The position numbers and the translations under genes are program-made. 64,000 nucleotides of DNA from Algoriphagus sp. Y33. GTDB taxonomy: Bacteria > Bacteroidota > Bacteroidia > Cytophagales > Cyclobacteriaceae. Location: assembly GCF_014838715.1 (NCBI RefSeq), contig NZ_CP061947.1, forward strand, positions 5,198,001-5,262,000. The letters run 5' to 3'. The notes under the pieces are model-generated. The model saw nothing but the letters and a program-made list of their open reading frames with translations, was not told where the DNA came from and did not search any database. Within the stretch, counting starts at the first letter, position 1. Every line of letters starts with the position of its first letter. Of this stretch, positions 16,736 to 26,588 are shown piece after piece.

Positions 16736-18652
16736 TTAAACTGTTTTGGAAACCTTGGCCATAGTTCTAACGGCTTCAGCGATCCCATGCGGGTCAAAGC
16801 CACATTCGCGGTGAAGTTCATGCTGCTCACCGTGCTCAATGATATCATCGGGAATACCCAAACGCTTTACTTGAGCGTGATACCCATGATCCATCATCCA
16901 CTCGATCACGGCTGAGCCAAACCCACCCATAAGGCAGCCGTCTTCTACTGTGATTACCTTTTCGAATTTGCCAAAAATCTCATGAAGGAGTTCCCCATCT
17001 AGCGGCTTTACGAATCTCATATCGTATTGTGCAGGGTTCAGCCCCTCTTTTTCAAGTTTATTGCAAGCTTCCACTGCATAGTTGCCGATATGCCCAATCG
17101 TCAAAATTGCGATCTCTTCACCTTCTTTTATGATTCGGCCCTGGCCAACCGGAATTTGCTCAAAAGGTGTTTTCCACTCAGGCATCACGCCTTTTCCTCT
17201 AGGGTAGCGAATAGAATATGGCCCATTGTGGATGGAGGCTGAATACATCATATTACGGAGTTCTTCCTCATTCATGGGAGCTGAAACAACCAGGTTTGGA
17301 ATACATCGGAAGAAAGCAATATCATAAGCACCATGGTGCGTAGGGCCATCAGCTCCGGCAAATCCTGCTCTATCCAAGCAAAAGACCACGGGTAGATTTT
17401 GAAGACATACATCGTGCAATACCTGGTCGTAAGCACGCTGCATAAAGGTAGAATAGATGTTGCAGAAAGGGACGAGCCCTTGTGTGGCCAGCCCTGCTGA
17501 GAAAGTCACGGCATGTTGCTCCGCTATTCCCACATCAAATGCCCGGTTTGGCATCGCTTTCATCATGATATTCATAGAAGAACCGGATGGCATGGCCGGG
17601 GTCACACCCATGATTCTATTGTCTAGCTCAGCCAGTTCTACCAACGTATGCCCAAAGACATCCTGGTATCTGGGAGCTTGCGGCGTGCTTGGAGTCGTTT
17701 TATATATTTCCCCAGTTACCTTATCAAATGTCCCCGGCGCATGCCAAGTCGTTTGATTTCCTTTTTCTGCTGGACCATATCCTTTTCCCTTCATTGTGAT
17801 ACAATGGAGGATTTTAGGACCCGGAATATCTTTGAGGTCTTTCAGTACTTCTGCCAAGTGGTTGACATCGTGTCCGTCTACTGGGCCGAAGTACCGGAGA
17901 TTTAATGATTCGAAAAGGTTGCTTTGGTCAAGTAAAGCCGATTTGATTCCTCCTTCCACCTTAGAGAGCACATCTTGCGCACTTGTACCGAATTTGCTCA
18001 GCTTCCCTAAAATTTTCCATACCTCATCCTTAGCCTTGTTATAGGTTTTGGAAGTGGTAATATCAGTGAGATAATCTTTGAGTGCCCCGACATTTGGGTC
18101 GATAGCCATGCAGTTATCATTCAAAATGATCAAGAGATTGGTATCACTTACCCCAGCATGATTCATGGCTTCAAAAGCCATCCCACCCGTCATTGAACCG
18201 TCACCGATCACAGCTACGTGCTGTTTTTTAGTAAGACCTCTGTATTGAGAAGCTACAGCCATGCCCAATGCTGCAGAAATCGATGTGCTGGAGTGACCTA
18301 CGCCAAAGGTATCGTATTCACTTTCTTTTCGTTTTGGGAAGCCGGAAATTCCCCCATAAAGACGGTTGGTATGAAAACGTGATCTTCTCTCAGTAAGAAT
18401 TTTATGCCCGTAAGCCTGATGTCCAACGTCCCAGACTAACTGATCTTCGGGAGTATTAAGGACATAGTGAAGTGCAACCGTAAGTTCTACTACTCCTAGG
18501 CTAGCACTGAAATGTCCGCCATACACAGATACATTATCGATAATGTACTGACGCAGTTCATCACAGATTTGAACCAGCTTTTCCTTCGGAAACTTCTTAA
18601 GGTCTGCGGGGTTATTTATTTGGGCTAATAATTCTCCTGGTTCAATCAGCAT
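16736..18652 (-). CDS. dxs: 1-deoxy-D-xylulose-5-phosphate synthase
   Basis: A 638-residue thiamin-diphosphate transketolase-like enzyme. The ThDP motif GDGSMTGGMAFEAMN ends in NDN. The N-terminal GGHFSASLGVVELTVALHYV and the C-terminal domain (GEEIAILTIGHIG) are diagnostic. It condenses pyruvate and glyceraldehyde 3-phosphate, the entry step of the MEP isoprenoid pathway. Full length. It is the first gene of a two-gene minus-strand unit with the hydrolase and is divergent from scpA. Confidence 0.95.
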   Translation of the reverse strand: MLIEPGELLAQINNPADLKKFPKEKLVQICDELRQYIIDNVSVYGGHFSASLGVVELTVALHYVLNTPEDQLVWDVGHQAYGHKILTERRSRFHTNRLYGGISGFPKRKESEYDTFGVGHSSTSISAALGMAVASQYRGLTKKQHVAVIGDGSMTGGMAFEAMNHAGVSDTNLLIILNDNCMAIDPNVGALKDYLTDITTSKTYNKAKDEVWKILGKLSKFGTSAQDVLSKVEGGIKSALLDQSNLFESLNLRYFGPVDGHDVNHLAEVLKDLKDIPGPKILHCITMKGKGYGPAEKGNQTTWHAPGTFDKVTGEIYKTTPSTPQAPRYQDVFGHTLVELAELDNRIMGVTPAMPSGSSMNIMMKAMPNRAFDVGIAEQHAVTFSAGLATQGLVPFCNIYSTFMQRAYDQVLHDVCLQNLPVVFCLDRAGFAGADGPTHHGAYDIAFFRCIPNLVVSAPMNEEELRNMMYSASIHNGPYSIRYPRGKGVMPEWKTPFEQIPVGQGRIIKEGEEIAILTIGHIGNYAVEACNKLEKEGLNPAQYDMRFVKPLDGELLHEIFGKFEKVITVEDGCLMGGFGSAVIEWMMDHGYHAQVKRLGIPDDIIEHGEQHELHRECGFDPHGIAEAVRTMAKVSKTV

Positions 18653-18728
18653 TTTACAGCGGTAATATGTTCAAATTAGAATAACAACAATTATGCTTCT
18701 TTGTTTTTCCAATAAAGTAAATTTGGAC

Positions 18729-18746
18729 AAGAGGCGATTGCCTCTT
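18729..18746. other. small hairpin in the dxs-scpA divergent spacer
   Basis: AAGAGGC (18729-18735), loop GATT, GCCTCTT (18740-18746). It lies in the shared upstream region of dxs (minus) and scpA (plus). No T-run follows directly, so it could be a leader hairpin or an operator. Confidence 0.35.
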
Positions 18747-18830
18747 TCTCCGGCCGTTTCCAATTAATTTAGCTTAATTGAATATCTTTGGCTACAAGGT
18801 GGCAAAATTAACCAATAATTTAAATATCCT

Positions 18831-19580
18831 TTGAGTTTCGAAATCAAATTACCACTCTTCGAAGGTCCTTTTGACCTGATGCTCTTTTTCATCGAGCGTG
18901 ATGAACTGGATATTTATGACATTCCTATTTCCAAGATTACCAATGACTTTCTGGATTATGTCCATCAGATGGAGCAAATGGAAATGGAGGTAGCCAGTGA
19001 TTTTATCCTCTTTGCGGCTACACTAATGAAGATCAAATCACGGATGTTATTGCCCAGACCAGAGCTGAATGAAGAAGGGGAAGAAGTGGATCCCCGAGAG
19101 GAATTGATCAGGAATCTGCTGGAATACAAAAAGTACAAATCCGTCATCGAAGAACTTGCTTCGATGGAAGAGGAAGAGCTATCTAAGCAAAAGCGAGGAA
19201 ATATAGTAGAAGAATTAAAAACGCTGAGCAAGGTGGATGATGTGGACGCAGAAATGCAGGATATGGATTTGTACAAATTGCTGAAAGTCTTCCAGCGGAC
19301 TATGGCCAAAATGGCCTCACGGGTGGATGAAACAAAACACACCGTAATTCAGTATCCATATACTATCGCCCAGCAAAAAGAGTTTGTGTTGGAGAAAATC
19401 AGTTTCAGGAATAAAGTACCTTTCGCCGAATTCATCAGCATCAAACCCGACAAAATTTTTGTGATTTATACCTTTTTGGCAATTTTAGAATTACTTCAAC
19501 TTTCCTTGGTTACGATCGTCATAGGTGATGGTTTCAATAACTTCTGGGTGGAAAAGACTGAGCCGATAGTTGCTGAATAG
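18831..19580 (+). CDS. scpA: segregation and condensation protein A
   Basis: A 249-residue kleisin. N-terminal FEIKLPLFEGPFDLMLFFIERDELDIYDIPI is the ScpA signature, followed by acidic central helices (~85-150) and a C-terminal winged helix that contacts SMC. It starts with TTG at 18831; no in-frame ATG precedes the conserved FEIKLPLF, so the TTG is well supported. It forms the SMC-ScpAB condensin; scpB is not in the window. Three bases separate it from the next gene. Confidence 0.9.
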   Translation: MSFEIKLPLFEGPFDLMLFFIERDELDIYDIPISKITNDFLDYVHQMEQMEMEVASDFILFAATLMKIKSRMLLPRPELNEEGEEVDPREELIRNLLEYKKYKSVIEELASMEEEELSKQKRGNIVEELKTLSKVDDVDAEMQDMDLYKLLKVFQRTMAKMASRVDETKHTVIQYPYTIAQQKEFVLEKISFRNKVPFAEFISIKPDKIFVIYTFLAILELLQLSLVTIVIGDGFNNFWVEKTEPIVAE

Positions 19581-19583
19581 CGT

Positions 19584-20666
19584 ATGAAATTGGATAATAA
19601 GAAGATTTTTCAGACCCTAAATCCGAATAAAATTTGGGTTCCCGTGATCATTGGTCTGGCCATTGTCTTCGGGATGTTTTATTTCGATCCGTCGGTAAAC
19701 AAGGATTCTCTAAGGGGGGTATTTGATGCTTCTATGCCTTGGATAGTCGTTGCCATTGTGGTCATATTCTTTAGAGATGTGGGTTATGTATATCGAATCA
19801 GGGAAATTACACAACGGACACTTACTTGGAAGAGATCGATCTATGTTATTATCCTATGGGAGTTTGCTTCTGCGGTGACACCTTCGGTAGTGGGTGGCAC
19901 AGCGGTTGCTATTTTTATTTTGAACAAGGAGGGGATCAAACTCGGCAGAGCTGTGGCCTACGTGATGGTGACAGCGATTCTGGATAACCTCTTCTTTGTT
20001 ATAGGTGCGCCTATTATTCTATTTTTCGCAAAGGGGAATATATTTCCGGAGAGTAAACTTCTTGAGATGCAACTTGAAAATAGCATGGAGGCCATTTTCT
20101 GGATTTCTTATTCATTATACGCCGCTTACAGCATAGTGATGGCAGCGGCTTTATTTTATAGACCAAGGGTTTTTAAGTGGGTTTTAATCAAGCTTTTTTC
20201 AATCAAGTGGCTCAGAAAATGGAAACACGATGCGCAGGAATATGGCAACCAGATCATTGAAGCATCCAAGGAACTCTCAGGCAAAAGATGGAATTATTGG
20301 TTGCCGATAATTATAGCAACAATATTTATTTGGAGCTCTAGATATCTTATGTTGAATGCATTGATTTCCGCCTTTGTACCTTTGAATATCAATGACCATA
20401 TCATCATCTTCGCCAGACAGGTGATCATGTGGATTGTGATGATGATCTCTCCTACTCCTGGAAGTAGCGGAACGGCCGAGTTTTTCTTTGCGCAGTTTTT
20501 CACTCAATTCTTAACAAACTACACGTTTGTTACCAGTATTGTATGGAGACTTTTATCCTATTATCCTTATTTAATTTTAGGCACATTTTTCTTGCCTCGA
20601 TGGGTGAAGCAGGTCTTTTTTAAGAAAAAGAAAATAAATCCAAAGGAGGATGTATCAGGAAATTAG
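19584..20666 (+). CDS. flippase-like membrane protein (UPF0104 / LPG-synthase TM domain)
   Basis: A 360-residue polytopic protein with about eight predicted membrane segments. Conserved blocks of the lysylphosphatidylglycerol synthase membrane domain family are seen: ITQRTLTWKRSIYVIILWEFASAVTPSVVGG (~74-104) and the C-terminal MISPTPGSSGTAEFFF (~292-307). The soluble synthase domain is absent. Members move lipids or lipid-linked sugars; the substrate here is unknown. It overlaps murF-alr by 17 bases, so a role in envelope assembly would fit. Confidence 0.8.
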   Translation: MKLDNKKIFQTLNPNKIWVPVIIGLAIVFGMFYFDPSVNKDSLRGVFDASMPWIVVAIVVIFFRDVGYVYRIREITQRTLTWKRSIYVIILWEFASAVTPSVVGGTAVAIFILNKEGIKLGRAVAYVMVTAILDNLFFVIGAPIILFFAKGNIFPESKLLEMQLENSMEAIFWISYSLYAAYSIVMAAALFYRPRVFKWVLIKLFSIKWLRKWKHDAQEYGNQIIEASKELSGKRWNYWLPIIIATIFIWSSRYLMLNALISAFVPLNINDHIIIFARQVIMWIVMMISPTPGSSGTAEFFFAQFFTQFLTNYTFVTSIVWRLLSYYPYLILGTFFLPRWVKQVFFKKKKINPKEDVSGN

Positions 20667-23112
20667 TCAAAACCAGATCGCAAAAATCACACAGGGGGTC
20701 ATTTTCAACGGGCATGATGAGTTACTGATTTCTCAAATTGCCATTGATTCTAGACAAATCCTTCATTCGGAGAAGACATTATTCGTTGCTCTGAGAGGGG
20801 CAAAAGCCGACGGCAAGGATTTTATTCCTCAGCTGATAGAATCGGGAGTACGGACATTCTTGGTTCATCTTGATTTTGATGAGCTGGAATTTTCAGATTT
20901 TTGTTTTATCAAAGTCACTGATACCCGGCGTGCCTTGCAGCTACTGGCTCAGTATCAGCGTGAATTATTTTCGAAGCCTGTTGTAAGTATTGCGGGAAGC
21001 AATGGAAAAACGATTGTCAAAGAATGGTTGGGGCAGATTTTGGGACAGAAATACGCTGTGGCCAAAAGCCCAAAGAGTTATAATTCCCAAGTTGGTGTTC
21101 CTCTTTCGATATTTGGGATAGAGGGCTATCACCAAGTAGCGATTTTGGAAGCAGGAATCTCCAGAGCAGGAGAAATGGCTGTATTGGAGGAAATGATCAA
21201 GCCGAACCTTGGAATCTTCACAAATCTGGGAACGGCGCACCAAGAAGGCTTTGAAAATCCTGAAGCCAAGCTCAATGAGAAGCTTTCTCTTTTTGTGGGT
21301 TCGAATTACCTGATTTACTGCCGGGATCAGCAAAAGGTTTCTGAGCAAATAGAAGCCATGTTTTCTTCAGAGAAACTAGTCGGATGGTCAGATCGGTCGG
21401 GAGCGGAATTTACCAGATCCGTGAAAGTGAAAGCAAATGGAGCACGCTTGATTTTGATGAAATCAGATCTCACTACCCATACTTTTCAGGTTCCGTTTAC
21501 AGATACGGCTTCTCTGGAAAATATCACGCATGTGATTGTAGCAGCTATGACTTTGGGACAAAGTGTAGAAGCTATTCAGGAAGGGATTTCACATGTGAAA
21601 TCTGTGGATATGCGATTGACCCTGAAGCCTGGGATAAATGATTCTTTGCTGATAGATGACACTTACAACAATGACTTGGCAGGATTGAAGGTAGCACTGG
21701 ACTTTATGCAGCAGCAGCGACCTAAACGGAGAAAAATTTTGATTTTGTCTGATTTGCTTCAGCAGGGTTCTCCGGAAAAAATATTTGGAGAAATTGCTGA
21801 ATTGATCAAGAAATATGAATTTGATCAACTGTATGGTGTGGGCAGTGAAATTCTCTTTTTGAAGAAAGTTTTTCCGGAAACTTTCATAGGATTCAGATCT
21901 ACTGCGGAGCTTTTGAAGAATCTTGATCCGGAAACTTTTCAGAATGACTTGATTTTAGTGACGGGTGCTAGGATTTTTGGTTTCGAAGACGTTGTAAATC
22001 AGCTTCAACAGAGAATTCATGGCACTACACTGGAAATCAATCTCAATGCACTTACCCACAATTACAATTTCTATAGGAAACTTCTTTCACCCACGACGAA
22101 AGTAATGGTGATGGTGAAGGCTTTTGCCTATGGAGGGGGTGCGGTAGAGATTGCCAACCAGATCCAAACGATGGGAGCAAATTATCTCGGTGTTGCTTTT
22201 TCGGATGAGGGAGTTGCATTGCGCAAGCAGGGGATCAAACTCCCAATTATGGTTCTAAATACGATGCAGGAATCCTTTGGCCTTTGCAGCGAGTTTGATT
22301 TGGAGCCGGTGGTTTTCAGTCCTGAGATTTTTGAAAGCCTTGGTTCTTGGTGTAGTATACGTAAAAAGAAGATGAAAATACATCTGGATTTGGACACCGG
22401 GATGCGCAGATTGGGTTTTGAGAAGAAGCATTTGTCCACCTTGAGGAGCTTGATACAATCAAATCCGCAATTGGAAATTGCGTCCATTTATACCCACTTA
22501 GTCGGTGCGGATGAAGAAGTGCACAGGAAGTTCTCTTTGGTTCAACTGGCGGATTTCGAAGAAATGAGGAGTGAAGTACTCGATGTCCTTTCGTACCAAC
22601 CCCTGATCCATGCGCTCAATTCTGCAGGAATAGTTGCTTTTCCCGAATATCAATTTGACATGGTAAGATTGGGGATTGGATTATATGGAGTAGAAGTGAC
22701 GGGCAAGCATGAGTTAGCTCTTCGGGCTATCAGTACGCTTAAAACTACTATTTCTCAGATCAAAGAACTTGCTCCGGGAGAGACTATTGGCTATTCCCGA
22801 AAAGGTGTTTTATCTTCCGGAGGTAAAATTGCCACACTTGCGATAGGTTATGCAGATGGCTACGACCGCAGATTCAGCAATGGAAAAGGCTATGTGTTGA
22901 TCAATGGCCAAAAGGCGCACATCATCGGAAATGTCTGTATGGATATGTGCATGGTGGATGTTACCGGGATGGAGGTAAAGGTCGGGGATGATGCCATTAT
23001 TTATGGGGAAAAGATATCGTTGAAAGAACTGGCAGATCAGATAGGAACTATCCCCTATGAATTGTTGACAAATATCAGCACCCGTGTGAAGCGGATTTAT
23101 TACTTGGACTAG
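20650..23112 (+). CDS. murF-alr: bifunctional MurF ligase / alanine racemase
   Basis: An 820-residue fusion. Residues 1-~450 are Mur ligase: ATP loop GSNGKT at 116-121 and the C-terminal IDDTYNNDLAGLK motif. Residues ~455-820 are alanine racemase: PLP lysine Lys490 in VMVKAFAYGGGA, catalytic Tyr715 in IGYSRKG, then ATLAIGYADGYDR. It makes D-Ala from L-Ala and adds D-Ala-D-Ala to the UDP-MurNAc-tripeptide. The fusion is a known Bacteroidota feature. Confidence 0.93.
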   Translation: MYQEISQNQIAKITQGVIFNGHDELLISQIAIDSRQILHSEKTLFVALRGAKADGKDFIPQLIESGVRTFLVHLDFDELEFSDFCFIKVTDTRRALQLLAQYQRELFSKPVVSIAGSNGKTIVKEWLGQILGQKYAVAKSPKSYNSQVGVPLSIFGIEGYHQVAILEAGISRAGEMAVLEEMIKPNLGIFTNLGTAHQEGFENPEAKLNEKLSLFVGSNYLIYCRDQQKVSEQIEAMFSSEKLVGWSDRSGAEFTRSVKVKANGARLILMKSDLTTHTFQVPFTDTASLENITHVIVAAMTLGQSVEAIQEGISHVKSVDMRLTLKPGINDSLLIDDTYNNDLAGLKVALDFMQQQRPKRRKILILSDLLQQGSPEKIFGEIAELIKKYEFDQLYGVGSEILFLKKVFPETFIGFRSTAELLKNLDPETFQNDLILVTGARIFGFEDVVNQLQQRIHGTTLEINLNALTHNYNFYRKLLSPTTKVMVMVKAFAYGGGAVEIANQIQTMGANYLGVAFSDEGVALRKQGIKLPIMVLNTMQESFGLCSEFDLEPVVFSPEIFESLGSWCSIRKKKMKIHLDLDTGMRRLGFEKKHLSTLRSLIQSNPQLEIASIYTHLVGADEEVHRKFSLVQLADFEEMRSEVLDVLSYQPLIHALNSAGIVAFPEYQFDMVRLGIGLYGVEVTGKHELALRAISTLKTTISQIKELAPGETIGYSRKGVLSSGGKIATLAIGYADGYDRRFSNGKGYVLINGQKAHIIGNVCMDMCMVDVTGMEVKVGDDAIIYGEKISLKELADQIGTIPYELLTNISTRVKRIYYLD

Positions 23113-23148
23113 CTTGGTTTTGGCTGTTAAATTTTTCTAAATTCCTCT

Positions 23149-23958
23149 ATGAAAATCACTAAAAAGCGATTAGCCCATATAGTTTTTGAGTCAGATGATT
23201 GGGCTTCCAAGGCATTTGATATTGTGCTGCTATTCCTGATTTTTGGGAGTATTTTGGTGGCAATTTTGGATTCTGTGGCTAGCCTGCACAGACAGTACGG
23301 AGAAGAGTTTCTATTGTTAGAATGGTTGTTCACTGTTTTGTTCACGCTAGAATATGCCTTAAGAATATGGCTTTCACGCAATCCAAGAGGATATATATTC
23401 AGCTTCTTCGGGATTGTGGATCTGCTGGCAATTTTGCCTGCTTATCTGAGTATTATAATTGTGAATTCCCAGCTACTCACAGTGGTCAGGGCCTTGAGAT
23501 TGCTACGGGTAATCCGGATTTTGAAATTGGGACGATACGTTGCGGAAGCTGAATACCTAACCAAATCGTTAAAGGCGAGTTCTCACAAGATCATGATTTT
23601 CATAGGTTTTGTGTTGACTATAGTACTTATTATGGGTACTCTGATGTTTATCATTGAAGGACCTGAGCACGGATTTGATAGTATTCCTATGGGAATGTAT
23701 TGGGCTATCGTGACCTTGACTACAGTGGGTTTTGGTGATATCACCCCTCAGACTACGATCGGCCAATTCGTGGCTTCTCTGATCATGCTTCTTGGCTATG
23801 CTATTATTGCTGTTCCCACCGGAATAGTATCTTCTGAGATGGCTGCTGAGAAAAGAAGGATAGAAAAAAGAAAACAAGTTACCTGCCCTGCCTGCAAGCA
23901 TTCCGGTCTGGATGAATGGGACGAGTATTGTAAATTTTGTGGGAAGAAGTTAAACTAA
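23149..23958 (+). CDS. Kv-like potassium channel with C-terminal zinc ribbon
   Basis: A 269-residue six-helix channel. S4 carries regularly spaced arginines (VVRALRLLRVIRILKLGR, ~112-129). The pore helix and filter TLTTVGFGDITP put TVGFGD at 192-197, a potassium filter. After S6 the short cytoplasmic tail ends in a four-cysteine ribbon, Cys246-x2-Cys249 and Cys261-x2-Cys264. It converges with ktrA, overlapping it by four bases at the stop codons. Voltage gating is inferred from S4. The ribbon could mediate metal or redox control or tetramer contact. Confidence 0.88.
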   Translation: MKITKKRLAHIVFESDDWASKAFDIVLLFLIFGSILVAILDSVASLHRQYGEEFLLLEWLFTVLFTLEYALRIWLSRNPRGYIFSFFGIVDLLAILPAYLSIIIVNSQLLTVVRALRLLRVIRILKLGRYVAEAEYLTKSLKASSHKIMIFIGFVLTIVLIMGTLMFIIEGPEHGFDSIPMGMYWAIVTLTTVGFGDITPQTTIGQFVASLIMLLGYAIIAVPTGIVSSEMAAEKRRIEKRKQVTCPACKHSGLDEWDEYCKFCGKKLN

Positions 23959-24644
23959 TCCCCTAGTGAAAGAAACTGTTGAATGTTTTTTATTTTGCCA
24001 AAAAGGAGCAATATATCTTCAGTTTCAAACTTATATTCAGGAGTCACCACTCCAATTACATTTTTGTGGGGAGTATTTATTCCAAGGAGGTTTTTCTTTT
24101 GTTCAATTTTAATAATGGTCAGGATATTGAGGTAAAACTCTTTGCGGATATCAGCTTTTGCGACAGACATTCCTATGTATCTGGGGGGCACCTTCACTTC
24201 CACAATATTATATTCATCTGAGATCTCCAGAGAATCCAGAACTCCTTTCATTTCCAATCGCTTTGCAAGGCGATCAGCAGTTTCTTCCTCGGGATGTATG
24301 ATTTCATCCACACCAATAGCCTGAATGACGGTTTCGTGGAGGTCATTTATTGCGCGTGCGATAATACGCTTGCATTTCAGCTGCTTGAAAATGGCGGTGC
24401 TCATGATCGAAGCTCCAATATCTTCACCAATAGCAATAATCACTACATCTGTATCCTTCAGAGGCAAGTTCTTCACTGCTGCCTGATCTGTAGCATCCAT
24501 AACGATAGAATGGGTAATGTTGTCCTTGATGAGCTCTATTCTGCTTTCGTTAGAATCCACGCCTATTACTTCATGTCCAAGATTTGTAAGACGCTTTGCC
24601 AGATAGCCTCCAAAATTGCCTATGCCTACTATTATATATTTCAT
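23955..24644 (-). CDS. ktrA: Ktr/Trk potassium uptake regulatory subunit
   Basis: A 229-residue RCK protein. The N-terminal Rossmann domain has GIGNFG at 7-12 and the acidic ribose ligand in VIGVDSNESR, so it binds NAD(H) or ATP. A RCK-C domain covers ~135-225 (VPPRYIGMSVAKADIRKEF). It forms a ring on the cytoplasmic face of KtrB and gates it. ktrB lies just upstream on the same strand, with leader repeat copy 3 filling the gap. Confidence 0.9.
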   Translation of the reverse strand: MKYIIVGIGNFGGYLAKRLTNLGHEVIGVDSNESRIELIKDNITHSIVMDATDQAAVKNLPLKDTDVVIIAIGEDIGASIMSTAIFKQLKCKRIIARAINDLHETVIQAIGVDEIIHPEEETADRLAKRLEMKGVLDSLEISDEYNIVEVKVPPRYIGMSVAKADIRKEFYLNILTIIKIEQKKNLLGINTPHKNVIGVVTPEYKFETEDILLLFGKIKNIQQFLSLGD

Positions 24645-24738
24645 GTGTTTATAATTTATTTTTTAAGGCCACAACCTTTCCCGAATTCGATTCGGGAGAA
24701 TATCCCAGCGTGTGACGCTTAGTCATGCTCGATTTTAT
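24645..24738 (-). repeat. dispersed leader repeat, copy 3 (between ktrB and ktrA)
   Basis: On the minus strand it reads from ATAAAATCGAGCATG to AAATTATAAACAC and ends at the base before the ktrA ATG. It aligns to the copies at 10733-10849 and 34792-34883. The middle has a private hairpin: CCCGAAT (24680-24686), TCG, ATTCGGG (24690-24696). A 31-codon frame (24649-24744, minus) begins MRIKSSMTKRHTLG and ends ALKNKL, stopping four bases before the ktrA ATG, as in copy 2. Confidence 0.65.
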
Positions 24739-24746
24739 GCGCATGA

Positions 24747-26561
24747 TTAAGTTATGAATACTGTTTCTTCAGGATATTTATACCGTTGCTCACCAATTTT
24801 CCGTACGATTGCCACCAGCATAGTCAAAGTTCCTACTCTTCCTATAAGCATTATTGCCATCAAAACTAATTTGCTGCCCAAACTTAATTGGGAAGTAATT
24901 CCCAATGAGAGACCAACCGTGGCAAAAGCACTGAATACTTCAAAAGCCACGTCCAACAAAGCAAGTTCAGGGTTAAAAATCATTAGTAGAAAAACTCCAG
25001 TTCCAATCACCAATACAGAGAGGGAAATTACAGCAAATGCTTTTTTAAGTGTTTCATTCGTTAGTTGCCTTCTGAATACTTCTACTTTGGTTTTACCCGA
25101 AGCAATGCTAAATGTATTGAGCATTGCCACTGCGAACGTACTGGTTTTCAAACCCCCTCCTGTAGATCCCGGAGAGGCTCCTATCCACATCAGAAAAAGA
25201 TAAATCAAGATGGTAGGAACGGCTAATTCCCGCATATCCACGGTATTGAACCCCGCAGTTCTGGGGGTCACGGAACCGAAAACAGTGGTGACAAATTTAC
25301 CATACGGACTAAGCCCTTTTAGCGTAGCATCTTGCTCAGCAATCGCATACACGACCATTCCGATTACCAGGAGAATCCCTGTAGTATAGACTACCAGCCG
25401 TGTATTGACACTGGACACCCTCGGGCTGTGCCGGTACTTTTCTATGCCTAGGATACGTTTTCCTGTACCGATGATTACATGCTTGAGGTAGGAGTAATAG
25501 TTTAATACCACAGGAAAGCCTATTCCACCGAGCACAATAGCCAGAGCTATAGCTAAATGCATATTGTAAGCTTGCCGGAATCCTTCTTCATATAATCCAC
25601 TGCTCAGTGTAGAAAAACCGGCATTGCAAAAAGCTGAAATTGCGTGGAAAAGAGAAAAAAACAAATGATCCCCCCGACCTGTAAATTGTGCAGCATCGGT
25701 AAATTGATAGATCATAAACGCACAAATTCCTTCCACTAAAACCGTAAAAGAAATGATTTTAAACAGGGTCGTGTAAATTTCATTTACATTGTTTTCATTG
25801 ATATAATCCCGAATGAAAAGCCTATTTTCTATGGAATAGCTTCCTTTAAAGAAAAAGCCGAAGAAACTTGTGAAAACCATGATTCCAAGTCCCCCGATTT
25901 GGAACAAAATCATTATGACTACCTGACCAAAAAAAGTGAAATCCTTAGCTGTATCCAGTACTATCAGACCTGTCACACAGACTGCGGAAGTAGAAGTAAA
26001 CAGCGCATCTATAAAGCTGATACTCTCGGTGCTGGCTTCAGGCAGACTTAAAAGTCCAGCTCCCACTATAATAAGTAGTACAAAAGAGAGAATAAATACA
26101 AGAGAAGGACTGAGTTTGAGCTCATTTACGGTAAGGCTAAATTTGCTTAGTTCTATGAAAAACAGAACGATTACCAAGCCATTAATGAGATGATAGTGAC
26201 CAGTGAACGCCAATATAAGTTGCGTTGTTTCATCTCCCAGTACATTCCAACGAATTAATGCCGTACATATCAATACCACCGAAAGAAGCAATTCGAGTAT
26301 TACTCTGGCAGGAATGAAGGATTTTTCCAGTAACAAAACTTTTATAAAGTAGCCCATTCCGATTAACATCAGTGAGGCGGTAAAGAGCATTGAAGTTGCG
26401 ACCTGATCTTGTGGGTCTATTGAATAGCCCAAATGAAAAAGTAATATTCCAAAAGCTAGAAAACTGCTAACCTGAACTACTTTTTCTTGGGTTTTAACCA
26501 CCTTTTTCAAAAAGATGATATTTCGATCAGGGTTAGAAAAGATTTTCAGCTTGAAGTTCAT
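24747..26561 (-). CDS. ktrB: Ktr/Trk potassium transporter, membrane subunit
   Basis: A 604-residue TrkH/KtrB protein. All four pore-loop filters are visible: TSTSAVCVTGL, AFCNAGFSTLSS, TPRTAGFNTVDM and FATVGLSLGITS, each with its central Gly. The first ~150 residues add extra membrane helices before the first pore repeat, longer than B. subtilis KtrB. It takes up potassium with sodium or proton coupling. The gene precedes ktrA and shares the ion-transport block with the Kv-like channel and the CLC gene. Confidence 0.9.
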   Translation of the reverse strand: MNFKLKIFSNPDRNIIFLKKVVKTQEKVVQVSSFLAFGILLFHLGYSIDPQDQVATSMLFTASLMLIGMGYFIKVLLLEKSFIPARVILELLLSVVLICTALIRWNVLGDETTQLILAFTGHYHLINGLVIVLFFIELSKFSLTVNELKLSPSLVFILSFVLLIIVGAGLLSLPEASTESISFIDALFTSTSAVCVTGLIVLDTAKDFTFFGQVVIMILFQIGGLGIMVFTSFFGFFFKGSYSIENRLFIRDYINENNVNEIYTTLFKIISFTVLVEGICAFMIYQFTDAAQFTGRGDHLFFSLFHAISAFCNAGFSTLSSGLYEEGFRQAYNMHLAIALAIVLGGIGFPVVLNYYSYLKHVIIGTGKRILGIEKYRHSPRVSSVNTRLVVYTTGILLVIGMVVYAIAEQDATLKGLSPYGKFVTTVFGSVTPRTAGFNTVDMRELAVPTILIYLFLMWIGASPGSTGGGLKTSTFAVAMLNTFSIASGKTKVEVFRRQLTNETLKKAFAVISLSVLVIGTGVFLLMIFNPELALLDVAFEVFSAFATVGLSLGITSQLSLGSKLVLMAIMLIGRVGTLTMLVAIVRKIGEQRYKYPEETVFIT

Positions 26562-26588
26562 GCTTGGGTAATAGGCTTTTGAAAAATA

